Made by a program: the position numbers and the translations under genes | Shown: in pieces, positions 41,916-50,475 of the stretch | Position numbering within the stretch: the stretch's first letter is position 1 | Layout of the letters: the number at the start of each line of letters is the position of its first letter | Notes under the pieces: generated by a model | Databases searched by the model: none | Seen by the model: the letters and a program-made list of their open reading frames with translations, nothing else | Told to the model about the DNA's origin: nothing | Assembly: GCA_902532675.1 (NCBI GenBank) | Contig: CACAIY010000006.1 | Coordinates: 1 to 64,000 of the forward strand | From: an uncultured SAR86 cluster bacterium | GTDB taxonomy: Bacteria > Pseudomonadota > Gammaproteobacteria > Magnimaribacterales > Magnimaribacteraceae | Length of the DNA: 64,000 nucleotides | Direction of reading: 5' to 3'

Positions 41916-43401
41916 ATCAGATTTTAAAGAACTTGAGATTAAGGAGCTCTTTTCATCGGATGACCTTGTTTATGAGGCTAAGAACATAGAAGGAGAGGTT
42001 TTTAGGGAATATGAAAATAGGGTTACAAAAAGAATTAAACACAATGACCAAAACTATTTTCTAAAATTCCATGGTCCTGTAGGGTGGAAAGAAATCGTAA
42101 AGAACTTAATTTTACTTAAGCCTCCTATTCTTGGAGCTAAACAAGAGTACTTAGCACTGTCTCGAATGCATAAATTGGGAATAAATGGACCAAAAGTAAA
42201 ATACTATCATTCGAAAGGACTCAACCCTTCTAGTCAAAGCTCATTCTTAATAACTAAAGAGCTTAAAGATACAATTTCTTTGGAAGATTTCTTCTTGGAG
42301 GGAAAACAAAAAAACCTATCTTTTGGACAAAAAAACAATCTTCTTAATTCTATTGCAAACATCACGAGGAAGTTACACCAGTGTGGAATTAATCATAGGG
42401 ATTTATATCTTTGTCACTACCATCTAGATAGCAACACAGATTTTAACCAAATAGACTTATCACTTATTGACTTGCATAGAGCGCAGATTAGAAACAAAGT
42501 TCCTGAAAGGTGGTTAGTGAAGGATATTGGAGGGTTATACCATTCAGCAATCCAATTCGGATTAACTGAGAGAGACTGTTATAGATTTTTGATGATTTAT
42601 TTTAAATGTTCATTAAGAGATCTGTTTTCTAAGCATCATAACTTTCTTGAGAAGGCGAGAAGCAGAGCATTCTCTATGTATATGAAACCTTTAATGGCTG
42701 AGATAGATATCAGCTCAAAAGAACCATTGCCTAATCAATCTTTATATAAAAGGGTAAATAATGAAGATTTCAGGTGGATAGGTTTTAAAAATAAAGTTTC
42801 TGAAGATTTATTAAAGTTAATACAAGATGAAGAGTCTTTATTGTCCCAAGGAGTTGTGATTAAGAATGAAGAAGGTCATTTAGTAGTAAAAATTAATTTT
42901 TTCGGAAGAAATTTATTCGTAAAAAAATATAGAATTAAGAATTTTTTCCACTTGATCAGAAAACTTTTTAATAAAACACGGGCAAGGAATTCATGGGAGG
43001 CCTTACATTGGTTTAATTCTGTAGGCGTAAGAACAATGCAGCCAGTATTAATATATGAAGAATTGGGGCTAAGTGGAGCTCTTAACTCTATATTGGTTAC
43101 TGAAGAAATAGAAGGAAAACGTTTGGATCGAGCAATTCAAGAGAAAGAGGAATCTATCAAGACAGCTTCTTCTATTTATAATTTTTTTAAAAGAATGAAG
43201 TGGATAGGGTTTCATCATGGAGATGCTAAATCTTCTAACTTTTATATTAGCAAAGATAGGTTGGTTGTCTTTGATCTAGATAGTTCTAAGAGACACTCTC
43301 AAGGATCATTAACAAAGAAAATTGAAAAAGATAAAGAAAGGATTTTAAGAAGTTTAGAAGATTCAGCAGATATAACGGAAGCTCTTAAATTGCGGTTTTA
43401 A
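41908..43401 (+). CDS. waaP: Fused dual LPS core kinase (WaaP-like plus second kinase domain)
   Basis: A 497-residue protein with two eukaryote-like kinase lobes sets. Residues 1 to about 260 match WaaP/RfaP, which phosphorylates inner-core heptose: N-lobe Lys53 (YFLKFHG), catalytic NHRDLYLCHYHL with Asp165, metal site IDLHRAQ with Asp188. Residues about 300-497 are a second kinase domain: N-lobe Lys339/340 (LFVKKYRIK), catalytic HHGDAKSSNFY with Asp439 and Asn444, metal site VFDLDSSK with Asp456. Both sites look intact. E. coli and Pseudomonas encode LPS kinases as separate genes of about 230-270 residues; here one frame covers both without a stop or internal ribosome site. It likely phosphorylates two core positions. 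The second domain resembles the WaaY/InaA-type kinases, exact substrate unknown. Confidence 0.85.
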   Translation: MHKSDFKELEIKELFSSDDLVYEAKNIEGEVFREYENRVTKRIKHNDQNYFLKFHGPVGWKEIVKNLILLKPPILGAKQEYLALSRMHKLGINGPKVKYYHSKGLNPSSQSSFLITKELKDTISLEDFFLEGKQKNLSFGQKNNLLNSIANITRKLHQCGINHRDLYLCHYHLDSNTDFNQIDLSLIDLHRAQIRNKVPERWLVKDIGGLYHSAIQFGLTERDCYRFLMIYFKCSLRDLFSKHHNFLEKARSRAFSMYMKPLMAEIDISSKEPLPNQSLYKRVNNEDFRWIGFKNKVSEDLLKLIQDEESLLSQGVVIKNEEGHLVVKINFFGRNLFVKKYRIKNFFHLIRKLFNKTRARNSWEALHWFNSVGVRTMQPVLIYEELGLSGALNSILVTEEIEGKRLDRAIQEKEESIKTASSIYNFFKRMKWIGFHHGDAKSSNFYISKDRLVVFDLDSSKRHSQGSLTKKIEKDKERILRSLEDSADITEALKLRF

Positions 43402-43413
43402 AAGGAAGTAAGA

Positions 43414-44652
43414 TTGAAAATAGGAATTCTCAGTTACAGGAGTCACCCTTATTCAGGTGGTCAAGGAATTTATGTAAGACATCTAAGCAAAGCACTGCAA
43501 AGATTAGGGCATGAAGTAACAGTTTTGTCAGGCCCTCCCTATCCTCAGCTAGATGCTGAAATTGAGTTAGAAAAGATTCCCAGCTTAGATTTATTTGGAG
43601 TTGAAGATAGAATTAAAGAGTTTAAATTCAGTCTTCTTTTTTCTCCACTAGACCTTTATGAATGGATTTCTGTAATAACAGGAGGGTTCCCCGAACCATA
43701 TACTTTTGGCAGAAGAGTTTTAAGGCATTTAAAGGCATCCGAACGAGAGTTTGACGTTATTTTAGATAATCAATCCCTATGTTATTCACTTTTAGATATA
43801 CAGAAATTGTACCCACTTGCAGTTACCATTCATCATCCAATCACCAAAGATCATAGATTAGAAATAGAAAATGCTTCTAATTGGAAAGAAAGATTATCTT
43901 CTAGACGTTGGCACAGTTTTCTCCCCATGCAGAAGAAAGTATCTACTAAACTGAATAAAGTAATTTGTGTAAGCGGTCCTTCAAAACAGGATGTAGTTGA
44001 AGAATTTCTTGTAAGTCCAGAGAATGTTGAGGTTATTCTTAATGGCATAGATATAGAAACATTTAAGCCTGACTCTGACAGTAAGGTTGTAGAAAATAGG
44101 ATAGTCACTACCGCAAGTGCTGATATACCACTAAAGGGACTTAGATTTCTGATCAATGCCCTACCTAGAGTATTAAAAGATTTTCCTGAGACTCATCTAA
44201 TGGTTATTGGCAAGTCTCCAAATGAAAGCAAAATTAGGAAACTAATTGACGACCTTCATCTTAATGAAAGAATTTCTTTTAAATCTAATCTATCCGAAGA
44301 AGAGATAGTAGATATTTACCATACGTCGCAAATAGCCGTCATTCCATCTTTATATGAAGGTTTTGGTTTTGGGGCAGGCGAAGCAATGGCTTGCGGAACT
44401 CCGCTAATCAGTACTGATTCAGGAGGTCTAAAAGACGTGATAGGTGATAGTGCTATAAAGATTGCTTCAGGATCTATTGAAGAAATTGAAAATAAAATAA
44501 TTTCTTTATTTAAAAGCCCCGAAAAAAGAGAACAACTTTCCTTAAAGGGAAGAAATAGAATGGAAGATTTATTTGATTGGAAAATAGCAGCTTTAAACTA
44601 TGTTAAAGTTTTTGAAGAAACAATAAACATTCATAAAAGTGCAAACAATTAA
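43414..44652 (+). CDS. Glycosyltransferase family 4 protein
   Basis: A 412-residue GT-B glycosyltransferase with the N-terminal SYRSHPYSGGQGIYVRHLS and a C-terminal GT4 domain: VILNGIDIETFKPD, TTASADIPLKGLRFLINAL, IPSLYEGFGFGAGEAMACG. The start is TTG at 43414, with AAAGGAAG five bases upstream. Sugar donor and acceptor are unknown. It begins a sub-cluster with a methyltransferase and an alpha/alpha-toroid protein, overlapping the methyltransferase by 14 bases, so these three are probably made together and may build a modified glycan or glycolipid. Confidence 0.85.
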   Translation: MKIGILSYRSHPYSGGQGIYVRHLSKALQRLGHEVTVLSGPPYPQLDAEIELEKIPSLDLFGVEDRIKEFKFSLLFSPLDLYEWISVITGGFPEPYTFGRRVLRHLKASEREFDVILDNQSLCYSLLDIQKLYPLAVTIHHPITKDHRLEIENASNWKERLSSRRWHSFLPMQKKVSTKLNKVICVSGPSKQDVVEEFLVSPENVEVILNGIDIETFKPDSDSKVVENRIVTTASADIPLKGLRFLINALPRVLKDFPETHLMVIGKSPNESKIRKLIDDLHLNERISFKSNLSEEEIVDIYHTSQIAVIPSLYEGFGFGAGEAMACGTPLISTDSGGLKDVIGDSAIKIASGSIEEIENKIISLFKSPEKREQLSLKGRNRMEDLFDWKIAALNYVKVFEETINIHKSANN

Positions 44653-45346
44653 TTTCGATAAATTAAACCTTAAAAAGGACGATCTTCTTTTGGACATGGG
44701 TTGTGGAGAAGGGCGTCACACCATAGGAGCCTATATTGAGAAGCCAGTTAACACTTTCGGCTTTGATTTGTCTTATGAAGACTTACAATTAGCGAAAGGA
44801 AGATTGAATGATTTCGATGTTTCAAATAAAAAGGAAATTTGTCAGTTTGGTGTTGGGGATATAGATACTTTACCTTTTAAAGATGAGTCTTATGACGCAG
44901 TAATATGTAGCGAAGTCTTAGAACATGTAGATTCTCCGGAAGATTCAATAAAGGAACTGGTAAGAGTTTTAAAGCCAGGAGGAGTGCTTGCTTTAAGTGT
45001 GCCTAGGTTTTTCCCTGAATTAGTTTGCTGGGCTTTAAGTAAGGGTTATCAGGAAATGCCAGGAGGGCATGTGAGGATATTTAGACACAACCAATTAAGG
45101 AGATTGGCTACCAGAGAAGGACTAAGGTATCTCTCTTTCCATTGGGCCCATGCTCTGCATTCACCATACTGGTGGCTACAATGCCTTTTTTGGAAGAATA
45201 AGGAAAACTCTTTCTTAGTTAAGAAATACCATCAGTTTTTAGTGTGGGATCTAATGAAGAAACCGTTACTGACTAAATTTTTAGAGCTTATACTTCAGCC
45301 TCTGATCGGCAAAAGTGTGGTTATGTACTTCAGGAAGAATTCCTAG
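44639..45346 (+). CDS. Class I SAM-dependent methyltransferase (type 11)
   Basis: A 235-residue methyltransferase with motif I LLLDMGCGEGRHTIGAY, acidic motif II end FGFDLSYEDL, motif post-I IDTLPFKDESYDAVICSEV and VLEHVDSPEDSI. The C-terminal half has aromatic and hydrophobic stretches (FHWAHALHSPYWWLQCLFW) that could contact a membrane or lipid substrate. The start is GTG at 44639, inside the preceding glycosyltransferase gene. The next gene begins four bases after its stop. Confidence 0.83.
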   Translation: MQTINFDKLNLKKDDLLLDMGCGEGRHTIGAYIEKPVNTFGFDLSYEDLQLAKGRLNDFDVSNKKEICQFGVGDIDTLPFKDESYDAVICSEVLEHVDSPEDSIKELVRVLKPGGVLALSVPRFFPELVCWALSKGYQEMPGGHVRIFRHNQLRRLATREGLRYLSFHWAHALHSPYWWLQCLFWKNKENSFLVKKYHQFLVWDLMKKPLLTKFLELILQPLIGKSVVMYFRKNS

Positions 45347-45349
45347 ACA

Positions 45350-46360
45350 ATGAGTGCTTTAAAACTAAATTTCTATAAAAAATCTATTTCATATATTCTG
45401 AGCGTTCAACGTCAAGATGGCTCTATACCTTGGGAAATAAATAGAAAACTTGATCCATGGGATCATATTGAAGCTGCGATGGGCTTATCCATCGGTGGTA
45501 AGAGAGAAGAAGCTGAAAGAGCCTATTTTTGGCTGGCTAGGATGCAAGAACCTGACGGTTCTTGGTTTGCAGAATATAAAAATTCTATTCCAGTAACAAA
45601 AAGGAAAGAAACTAATTTTATTGCCTATATTTCTACTGGAGCTCTACACCATTACTTAATATATAAAGATCAAAACTTTTTAAAAAGAATCTTCCCAGTC
45701 GTTAAAAAATCAGTCGATTTTGTTTTATCTATGCAAACTGAACAAGGAGATATCTGTTGGGCTTCTGAAGAAGGAAAAAGTAACTTGGATGATTCTTTGA
45801 TAACTGGAAGCAGTTCTATTTATAAAAGTTTGGACTGCGCAGAGTATTTATATAATTTATTGAATGAAGACGGAAGCAATGTAAAAAAAGCAAAAGAACT
45901 GCTCAAAGATTCAATTATCAATAAACCTGAAAGATACGACCGTACTTGGGAAACCAAAGCCAGATATAGTATGGATTGGTATTATCCAATTTTATGTGGA
46001 GTTTTGGATAAAGACGTAGCTATAAAAAGGATAGATAAAAAATGGGATGTATTTATTGTAGAAGGAATGGGTTGCAAGTGTGTTTCTGAAGAACCCTGGG
46101 TGACCGTTGCGGAAAGTTGTGAACTTGTTATGGCTTTGATGAGGATAGGTTTAGAAGATAAAGCAAAATCTTTATTTGATTGTTTGCATCAATGGAGGGA
46201 TGAAGATGATGGTCTGTATTGGACCGGCTACGTCTATCCAGACAAAAAGTTTTGGCCAGTTGAAAAGCCTACTTGGACCGCAGGAGCAGTTCTCTTGGCT
46301 GCCGATTCACTATATAAATTTACCGAAGCATCAGAGTTATTCTTGGCTGATCTAACTTAG
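45350..46360 (+). CDS. Alpha/alpha-toroid (prenyltransferase/squalene-cyclase-like) protein
   Basis: A 336-residue protein built of helix-rich repeats with QW-like motifs: VQRQDGSIPWEI (about residues 19-30), MQEPDGSWFAEY (about 67-78), MQTEQGDICWA (about 126-136) and DEDDGLYWTGYVYPDK near the C-terminus. Such repeats are typical of terpenoid-cyclase, prenyltransferase and some glycoside-processing toroids. The DxDD acid motif of squalene-hopene cyclases is not evident, so cyclase activity is not supported. There is no signal peptide. The gene is tightly linked to a GT4 enzyme and a methyltransferase, so a role in a surface glycan or lipid-linked sugar is inferred; function unknown. Confidence 0.65.
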   Translation: MSALKLNFYKKSISYILSVQRQDGSIPWEINRKLDPWDHIEAAMGLSIGGKREEAERAYFWLARMQEPDGSWFAEYKNSIPVTKRKETNFIAYISTGALHHYLIYKDQNFLKRIFPVVKKSVDFVLSMQTEQGDICWASEEGKSNLDDSLITGSSSIYKSLDCAEYLYNLLNEDGSNVKKAKELLKDSIINKPERYDRTWETKARYSMDWYYPILCGVLDKDVAIKRIDKKWDVFIVEGMGCKCVSEEPWVTVAESCELVMALMRIGLEDKAKSLFDCLHQWRDEDDGLYWTGYVYPDKKFWPVEKPTWTAGAVLLAADSLYKFTEASELFLADLT

Positions 46361-46364
46361 AGTT

Positions 46365-46985
46365 TTAATTTATTTTCTTCAAAAGACCCAAAGAACCTAT
46401 AAGGTCAATTTCTTCAAAATTATTACTTTCTAGTGCCATGCAATATATGTCATAGGGAGGCCTTCCGCCTTCTTCAGGGTTTGGGAACACATCATGTATA
46501 GCCAATAGGCCTCCTACGGTTAACTTTGAAGACCAAAGTTTATAGTCTGTTACAGCGGCTTCTTCGCTGTGACCTCCATCAATAAAAATCATGCTAAAAG
46601 GCCCTTCCAAGTCTCTGAAGGCTTCTTCTGAACTGGAAATTATGGGAATAACACTTTCTTTTAATTTAGAACGCTCTAATGTATCTATAAAGAAAGGCAA
46701 AGTGTTTATGCCATCTCCAGAAATATTAAGTAAATCAGGGTCATGATATTCTTCGCCAGGTTGTTGTTCTTCAGATCCTTGATGATGGTCAATCGAATAA
46801 AGCAATCTAGAATTTTTTTTAACTGCAGACCCAATATACAAGGCTGATTTACCGCAATAACTGCCTATTTCTAGACAATTACCTTTTTCTGAATATTTAA
46901 GCGCATATTCATACAAAGCTTCTCCTTCTTTTTCATCAATAAACCCTTTTATAGAATCAGGTTCTATTTTTAGTTCCATATCCAT
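46365..46985 (-). CDS. Class I SAM-dependent methyltransferase (Methyltransf_24 type)
   Basis: A 206-residue methyltransferase: motif I NCLEIGSYCGKSALYIG, YSIDHHQGSE, and SMIFIDGGHSEEAAVTDYKLW followed by LTVGGLLAIHDVF. The DGGH segment is typical of the branch annotated as Methyltransf_24, whose characterised members include cephalosporin hydroxylase- and O-methyltransferase-like proteins acting on sugars and secondary metabolites. It is convergent with the toroid gene with only four bases between them, so it belongs to the same locus but has its own promoter in the 97-base gap before hldE. Confidence 0.82.
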   Translation of the reverse strand: MDMELKIEPDSIKGFIDEKEGEALYEYALKYSEKGNCLEIGSYCGKSALYIGSAVKKNSRLLYSIDHHQGSEEQQPGEEYHDPDLLNISGDGINTLPFFIDTLERSKLKESVIPIISSSEEAFRDLEGPFSMIFIDGGHSEEAAVTDYKLWSSKLTVGGLLAIHDVFPNPEEGGRPPYDIYCMALESNNFEEIDLIGSLGLLKKIN

Positions 46986-47082
46986 AATTCAATGCTAACA
47001 AAATAAACTAAAAAGTAAGAATTATTCTAAACTTACATTGACCTAATGAATGAATTCGTGAGTAAATAAATAAATCTAAGTT

Positions 47083-48495
47083 ATGAACTTAAAATTATTA
47101 AGCAAATCTAACATCGTAGTCTTTGGCGATGTAATGTTAGACAGATATGTCTCCGGTTCTGTAGATAGAGTTTCTCCTGAAGCTCCTGTGCCTGTTTTGA
47201 AGCCCATAAAAGAAGAAATTAGATTAGGAGGAGCTGCAAATGTTGCTTTGAATTTATCTTCATTAGGCTCGAAAGTAACTCTTATAGGCATATCTGGAAA
47301 AGACTCTTCTTCAGCGCAGATTATTAAATTACTTAAAGAGAATAAGATTAAAAGTGAATTAGTTAAATCAAGCTTGCCAACAATAACTAAATTAAGATTA
47401 CTTTCATCTAAACAACAATTATTAAGGGTAGACAATGAAGAAGAGTTTACAAAAGATGACTGGAGCTCAGCAAAAAGAAGATTTGATAAATCTATCTCTC
47501 TAAAAGGCAATAATTTATTAATTATTTCAGATTATGGCAAAGGAACTCTTCAGGATATTCCTGCAATAATCCGAAAAGCAAAAAAATTAAAAAAGACAGT
47601 ATTAGTAGATCCTAAAGGTGATAATTTTTCTAAATATAAAGGAGCAGACCTAATCACTCCAAATTTCCCAGAATTTACTGGAGAAGTTGGACCTGTAAAG
47701 AGCGAGAGAGAAATAACAGCAAAAGCTAAGTCGCTAATAAAGTCTCTTAATTTAGGAGCCTTATTGGTAACTAGAGGTTCTGATGGCATGACATTATTTA
47801 ATAAAGAAAAAGGTAAAGTTGTTAGGTCTGATTTCCCGACTCAAGCTAAAGAAGTTTTTGATGTATCTGGTGCAGGAGATACAGTTATAGCAAGTCTTGC
47901 TGCTGCTTTATCAGCGGGTTTTGACATGTCATCTGCCGTAAAGTTAGCAAATGTTGCTGCCGGTATAGTAGTAGGAAAATCAGGCACTGCCACAGCTTCT
48001 TTATCCGAAATAGAACCTCATTTTTCTGGAGAAGAATTTATCTCTAGTCTTAGTGAGGTAAAAAAACGCTCATCTATGCTTAAACAAGATAGGAAAAGGG
48101 TAGTTTTTACGAATGGTTGTTTTGATATTCTGCATGCAGGGCATGTTCATTATTTAGAGGCGGCAAAAAAATTGGGTGATGAGCTGGTGGTTGGTCTAAA
48201 TAGCGATTCATCGGTGAAGTCACTAAAGGGCAAGGGTAGACCTGTTAATAATTTAGAGCAAAGAGCCAAGGTACTATCTTCTTTACAGTGTGTTGATAAG
48301 GTTGTTTCTTTCTCTGGTCAAACACCTTTAAAGCTGATTAAAGCTATTAAACCAGATATTTTAGTGAAAGGAGGGGATTACAAGGTTAAAGGTGTTGTAG
48401 GCCACAAGGAGATAAAGTCTTGGGGAGGAGTAGTCAAGATTATTCCTTTGGTCCCCGGATTGTCTACTACGAAAATTATTAAAAAATTGAGATAA
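47083..48495 (+). CDS. hldE: Bifunctional heptose 7-phosphate kinase / heptose 1-phosphate adenylyltransferase
   Basis: The 470-residue two-domain enzyme of ADP-heptose synthesis. Residues 1 to about 320 are a PfkB-type kinase (VVFGDVMLDRYVSGSVDRVSPEAP, DVSGAGDTVIASLAAAL). Residues from about 340 are the nucleotidyltransferase, with VFTNGCFDILHAGHVHYLEA containing the HxGH motif, and LVKGGDYKVKGVVGHKEIKS. Both halves are complete. It is used with HldD, encoded 1 kb downstream on the other strand, to feed WaaF-type transferases. Confidence 0.97.
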   Translation: MNLKLLSKSNIVVFGDVMLDRYVSGSVDRVSPEAPVPVLKPIKEEIRLGGAANVALNLSSLGSKVTLIGISGKDSSSAQIIKLLKENKIKSELVKSSLPTITKLRLLSSKQQLLRVDNEEEFTKDDWSSAKRRFDKSISLKGNNLLIISDYGKGTLQDIPAIIRKAKKLKKTVLVDPKGDNFSKYKGADLITPNFPEFTGEVGPVKSEREITAKAKSLIKSLNLGALLVTRGSDGMTLFNKEKGKVVRSDFPTQAKEVFDVSGAGDTVIASLAAALSAGFDMSSAVKLANVAAGIVVGKSGTATASLSEIEPHFSGEEFISSLSEVKKRSSMLKQDRKRVVFTNGCFDILHAGHVHYLEAAKKLGDELVVGLNSDSSVKSLKGKGRPVNNLEQRAKVLSSLQCVDKVVSFSGQTPLKLIKAIKPDILVKGGDYKVKGVVGHKEIKSWGGVVKIIPLVPGLSTTKIIKKLR

Positions 48496-48499
48496 AGAT

Positions 48500-49501
48500 C
48501 TATTGCCTTGATTCTCGTTTTTTCTTTCTTCTTTTTTCTCGACTTTTCCATTCAGAATATATAGGCGCTTCTCCTGGAGGCCTTGATTTGAAACGTCTAT
48601 GGGTCCATAAGAAATTCTCAGGCGAGTTTAATACGAATTTCTCATAAAATTCGTTTACTTCTTTTAGAACGGATCCTTTCTCTTTGTAGTCAGAGATTTC
48701 ATGAAACTCAAGATGGAAACCTTTTTTATTTCTACTTACATTGGCCATCACTATCTTCACACCTGATTTAGATAGCCTCTCAGGAAAAGTAATTGTTGCA
48801 GCATCTACACCGAAGAAGGGTATAAATTGAGAATTCTTTTCTCCATAATCTTGATCTGCTGCATACAGAAACCTATGCCCATTCTTTATCCACTGTATAG
48901 CCTCTTTTGCTTGATGATTATCTATAGCTCCAGCAACATATTTATTTCTAGCTCTGATCATGAAATAGTTCATTACGGCATTTGATTGATGTTTGTACAT
49001 CCCTCCTAATTCTATTTCTTGCGCCATTAACCTGACATCTAATTCAACATGGGTGGAGTGCTTAATAAGTATCAAAACCCCTTGGTCTTTATCTAATTCT
49101 TTAAAAATATTGACGTTTTTCGAGCTTACTTTTAATTTATCAATGGCTCTTGCAGAAGACCACCAAGCAATCGCTATCTCAAAAACACCAATACCCATAT
49201 TCTTAAAATGGCTTTTAAGCAAATCATAGATTTCTTCTTCATTTTTTTCTGGAAAGCATAGTTGCATGTTTGTTTTTGCAATCTGTTTTCTATGAGGACT
49301 GACTCTAAGAAGCAAATATCCCAATAAGGTACCCAAAAACATTATGAATTTATAAGGAAGAAACTTACATAAATAAATAAATCCCATTCCCAGCCATGTT
49401 GGCAAGTATTTAGGGTTTAAGAGCAATAACTTAAATTTAGGGTCTTGATTATGGGGAGTAGAATGATCAGTATTCATTTTTTGGCCAACCTGATAAGACA
49501 T
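48500..49501 (-). CDS. lpxL: Lipid A lauroyl-type acyltransferase (LpxL/HtrB family)
   Basis: A 333-residue inner-membrane acyltransferase transferring a secondary acyl chain to Kdo2-lipid IVA. Features: an N-terminal membrane segment (LGMGFIYLCKFLPYKFIMFLG), the HX4D catalytic motif HSTHVELD, AADQDYGEKNSQFIPFFG and C-terminal FLWTHRRFKSRPPGE, all close to E. coli LpxL. The chosen ATG lies within the 3' end of hldD (35-base overlap); a second ATG eight codons in would shorten the overlap and fits the family N-terminus equally well. The tail is unusually basic (KSREKRRKKKRESRQ). Confidence 0.92.
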   Translation of the reverse strand: MSYQVGQKMNTDHSTPHNQDPKFKLLLLNPKYLPTWLGMGFIYLCKFLPYKFIMFLGTLLGYLLLRVSPHRKQIAKTNMQLCFPEKNEEEIYDLLKSHFKNMGIGVFEIAIAWWSSARAIDKLKVSSKNVNIFKELDKDQGVLILIKHSTHVELDVRLMAQEIELGGMYKHQSNAVMNYFMIRARNKYVAGAIDNHQAKEAIQWIKNGHRFLYAADQDYGEKNSQFIPFFGVDAATITFPERLSKSGVKIVMANVSRNKKGFHLEFHEISDYKEKGSVLKEVNEFYEKFVLNSPENFLWTHRRFKSRPPGEAPIYSEWKSREKRRKKKRESRQ

Positions 49502-50429
49502 CTAAATATTTTTTTACGCCACTATTCACATCTAGAAATTCTTGGTCATAGCCAGCTTTTCTTAATGCACCGATATCAGCTTCAGTAAAACTTTGATATG
49601 CACCTTTTAAATTCTCAGGGAAATTAATGTAATTTATATGACCTTTCTGATTCCATTCTATTACTGCGTTTGCAACTTCATTGAAAGTTTGACTCTTCCC
49701 TGTTCCCACGTTGAAAATACCTGAGACAATAGGATTATTCATAAACCATAGATTAACATTCACCACATCATCTACGTGTATAAAATCCCTTCTTTGTTCT
49801 CCGTCACCAAATCCATCTGAACCTTTAAATAAGTTAACTTGATCACCGTTTTTAAGTTGCTGGTGTAAATGGTATGCAACACTTGCCATGCCTTCTTTAT
49901 GGACTTCATTTGGGCCATAGACATTGAAATATCTTAACCCTACTATCTGAGATTTATTACTCCCCAAATGTTTTCTTACAGTTTGATCAAATAAGTATTT
50001 AGAGTAAGCATAAAGATTGATTGGAGATTCATTTTCTAACTTTTCTTTGAAATTATTTCCAGAACCATAAACAGATGCAGAAGAAGCGTATATAAGTGGA
50101 GTGGAACCTTCTAAGCAAAATTCTAATAATTCTTTTGAATAAACTAGGTTATTTTGAAAAAGGTATTCAGCATCCCATTCCATTGTATCTGAGCAGGCAC
50201 CTTGGTGGAAAATAGCTTTAATCTTAGAGGAGTCTATTTCTCTTTTCTTTATCGATGCTAAAAATTCATCTATACCTAGACATTCTTTTATTTGGCAATC
50301 TTTTATATTTTCTTGAAGGACTTCGTTGTCGTGATTATCTACAGCTAAAATATCAGAAATTCCTAAAGAATTAAGATTCTTTATAAGGTTTGAGCCTATA
50401 AAGCCATTACTGCCAGTGACTACAATCAT
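49467..50429 (-). CDS. hldD: ADP-glyceromanno-heptose 6-epimerase
   Basis: An NAD(P)-dependent extended SDR of 320 residues converting ADP-D,D- to ADP-L,D-heptose. N-terminal fold VTGSNGFIGSNLIKNL, FHQGACSDTMEWD, the YxxxK catalytic pair in LYAYSKYLFDQ, RYFNVYGPNE and HVDDVVNVNLWFM. Typical length. Transcribed with lpxL, which overlaps its 3' end, and divergent from waaA. Confidence 0.96.
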   Translation of the reverse strand: MIVVTGSNGFIGSNLIKNLNSLGISDILAVDNHDNEVLQENIKDCQIKECLGIDEFLASIKKREIDSSKIKAIFHQGACSDTMEWDAEYLFQNNLVYSKELLEFCLEGSTPLIYASSASVYGSGNNFKEKLENESPINLYAYSKYLFDQTVRKHLGSNKSQIVGLRYFNVYGPNEVHKEGMASVAYHLHQQLKNGDQVNLFKGSDGFGDGEQRRDFIHVDDVVNVNLWFMNNPIVSGIFNVGTGKSQTFNEVANAVIEWNQKGHINYINFPENLKGAYQSFTEADIGALRKAGYDQEFLDVNSGVKKYLDVLSGWPKNEY

Positions 50430-50475
50430 TTTATGCGGGTTAATTTATTATTTATAGCTATGTTAGCATAGGCAC

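Noticed and set aside
45350-46360. Toroid protein as squalene-hopene cyclase
   Set aside because: It is about half the usual length and lacks the DxDD catalytic motif; only the repeat style agrees.
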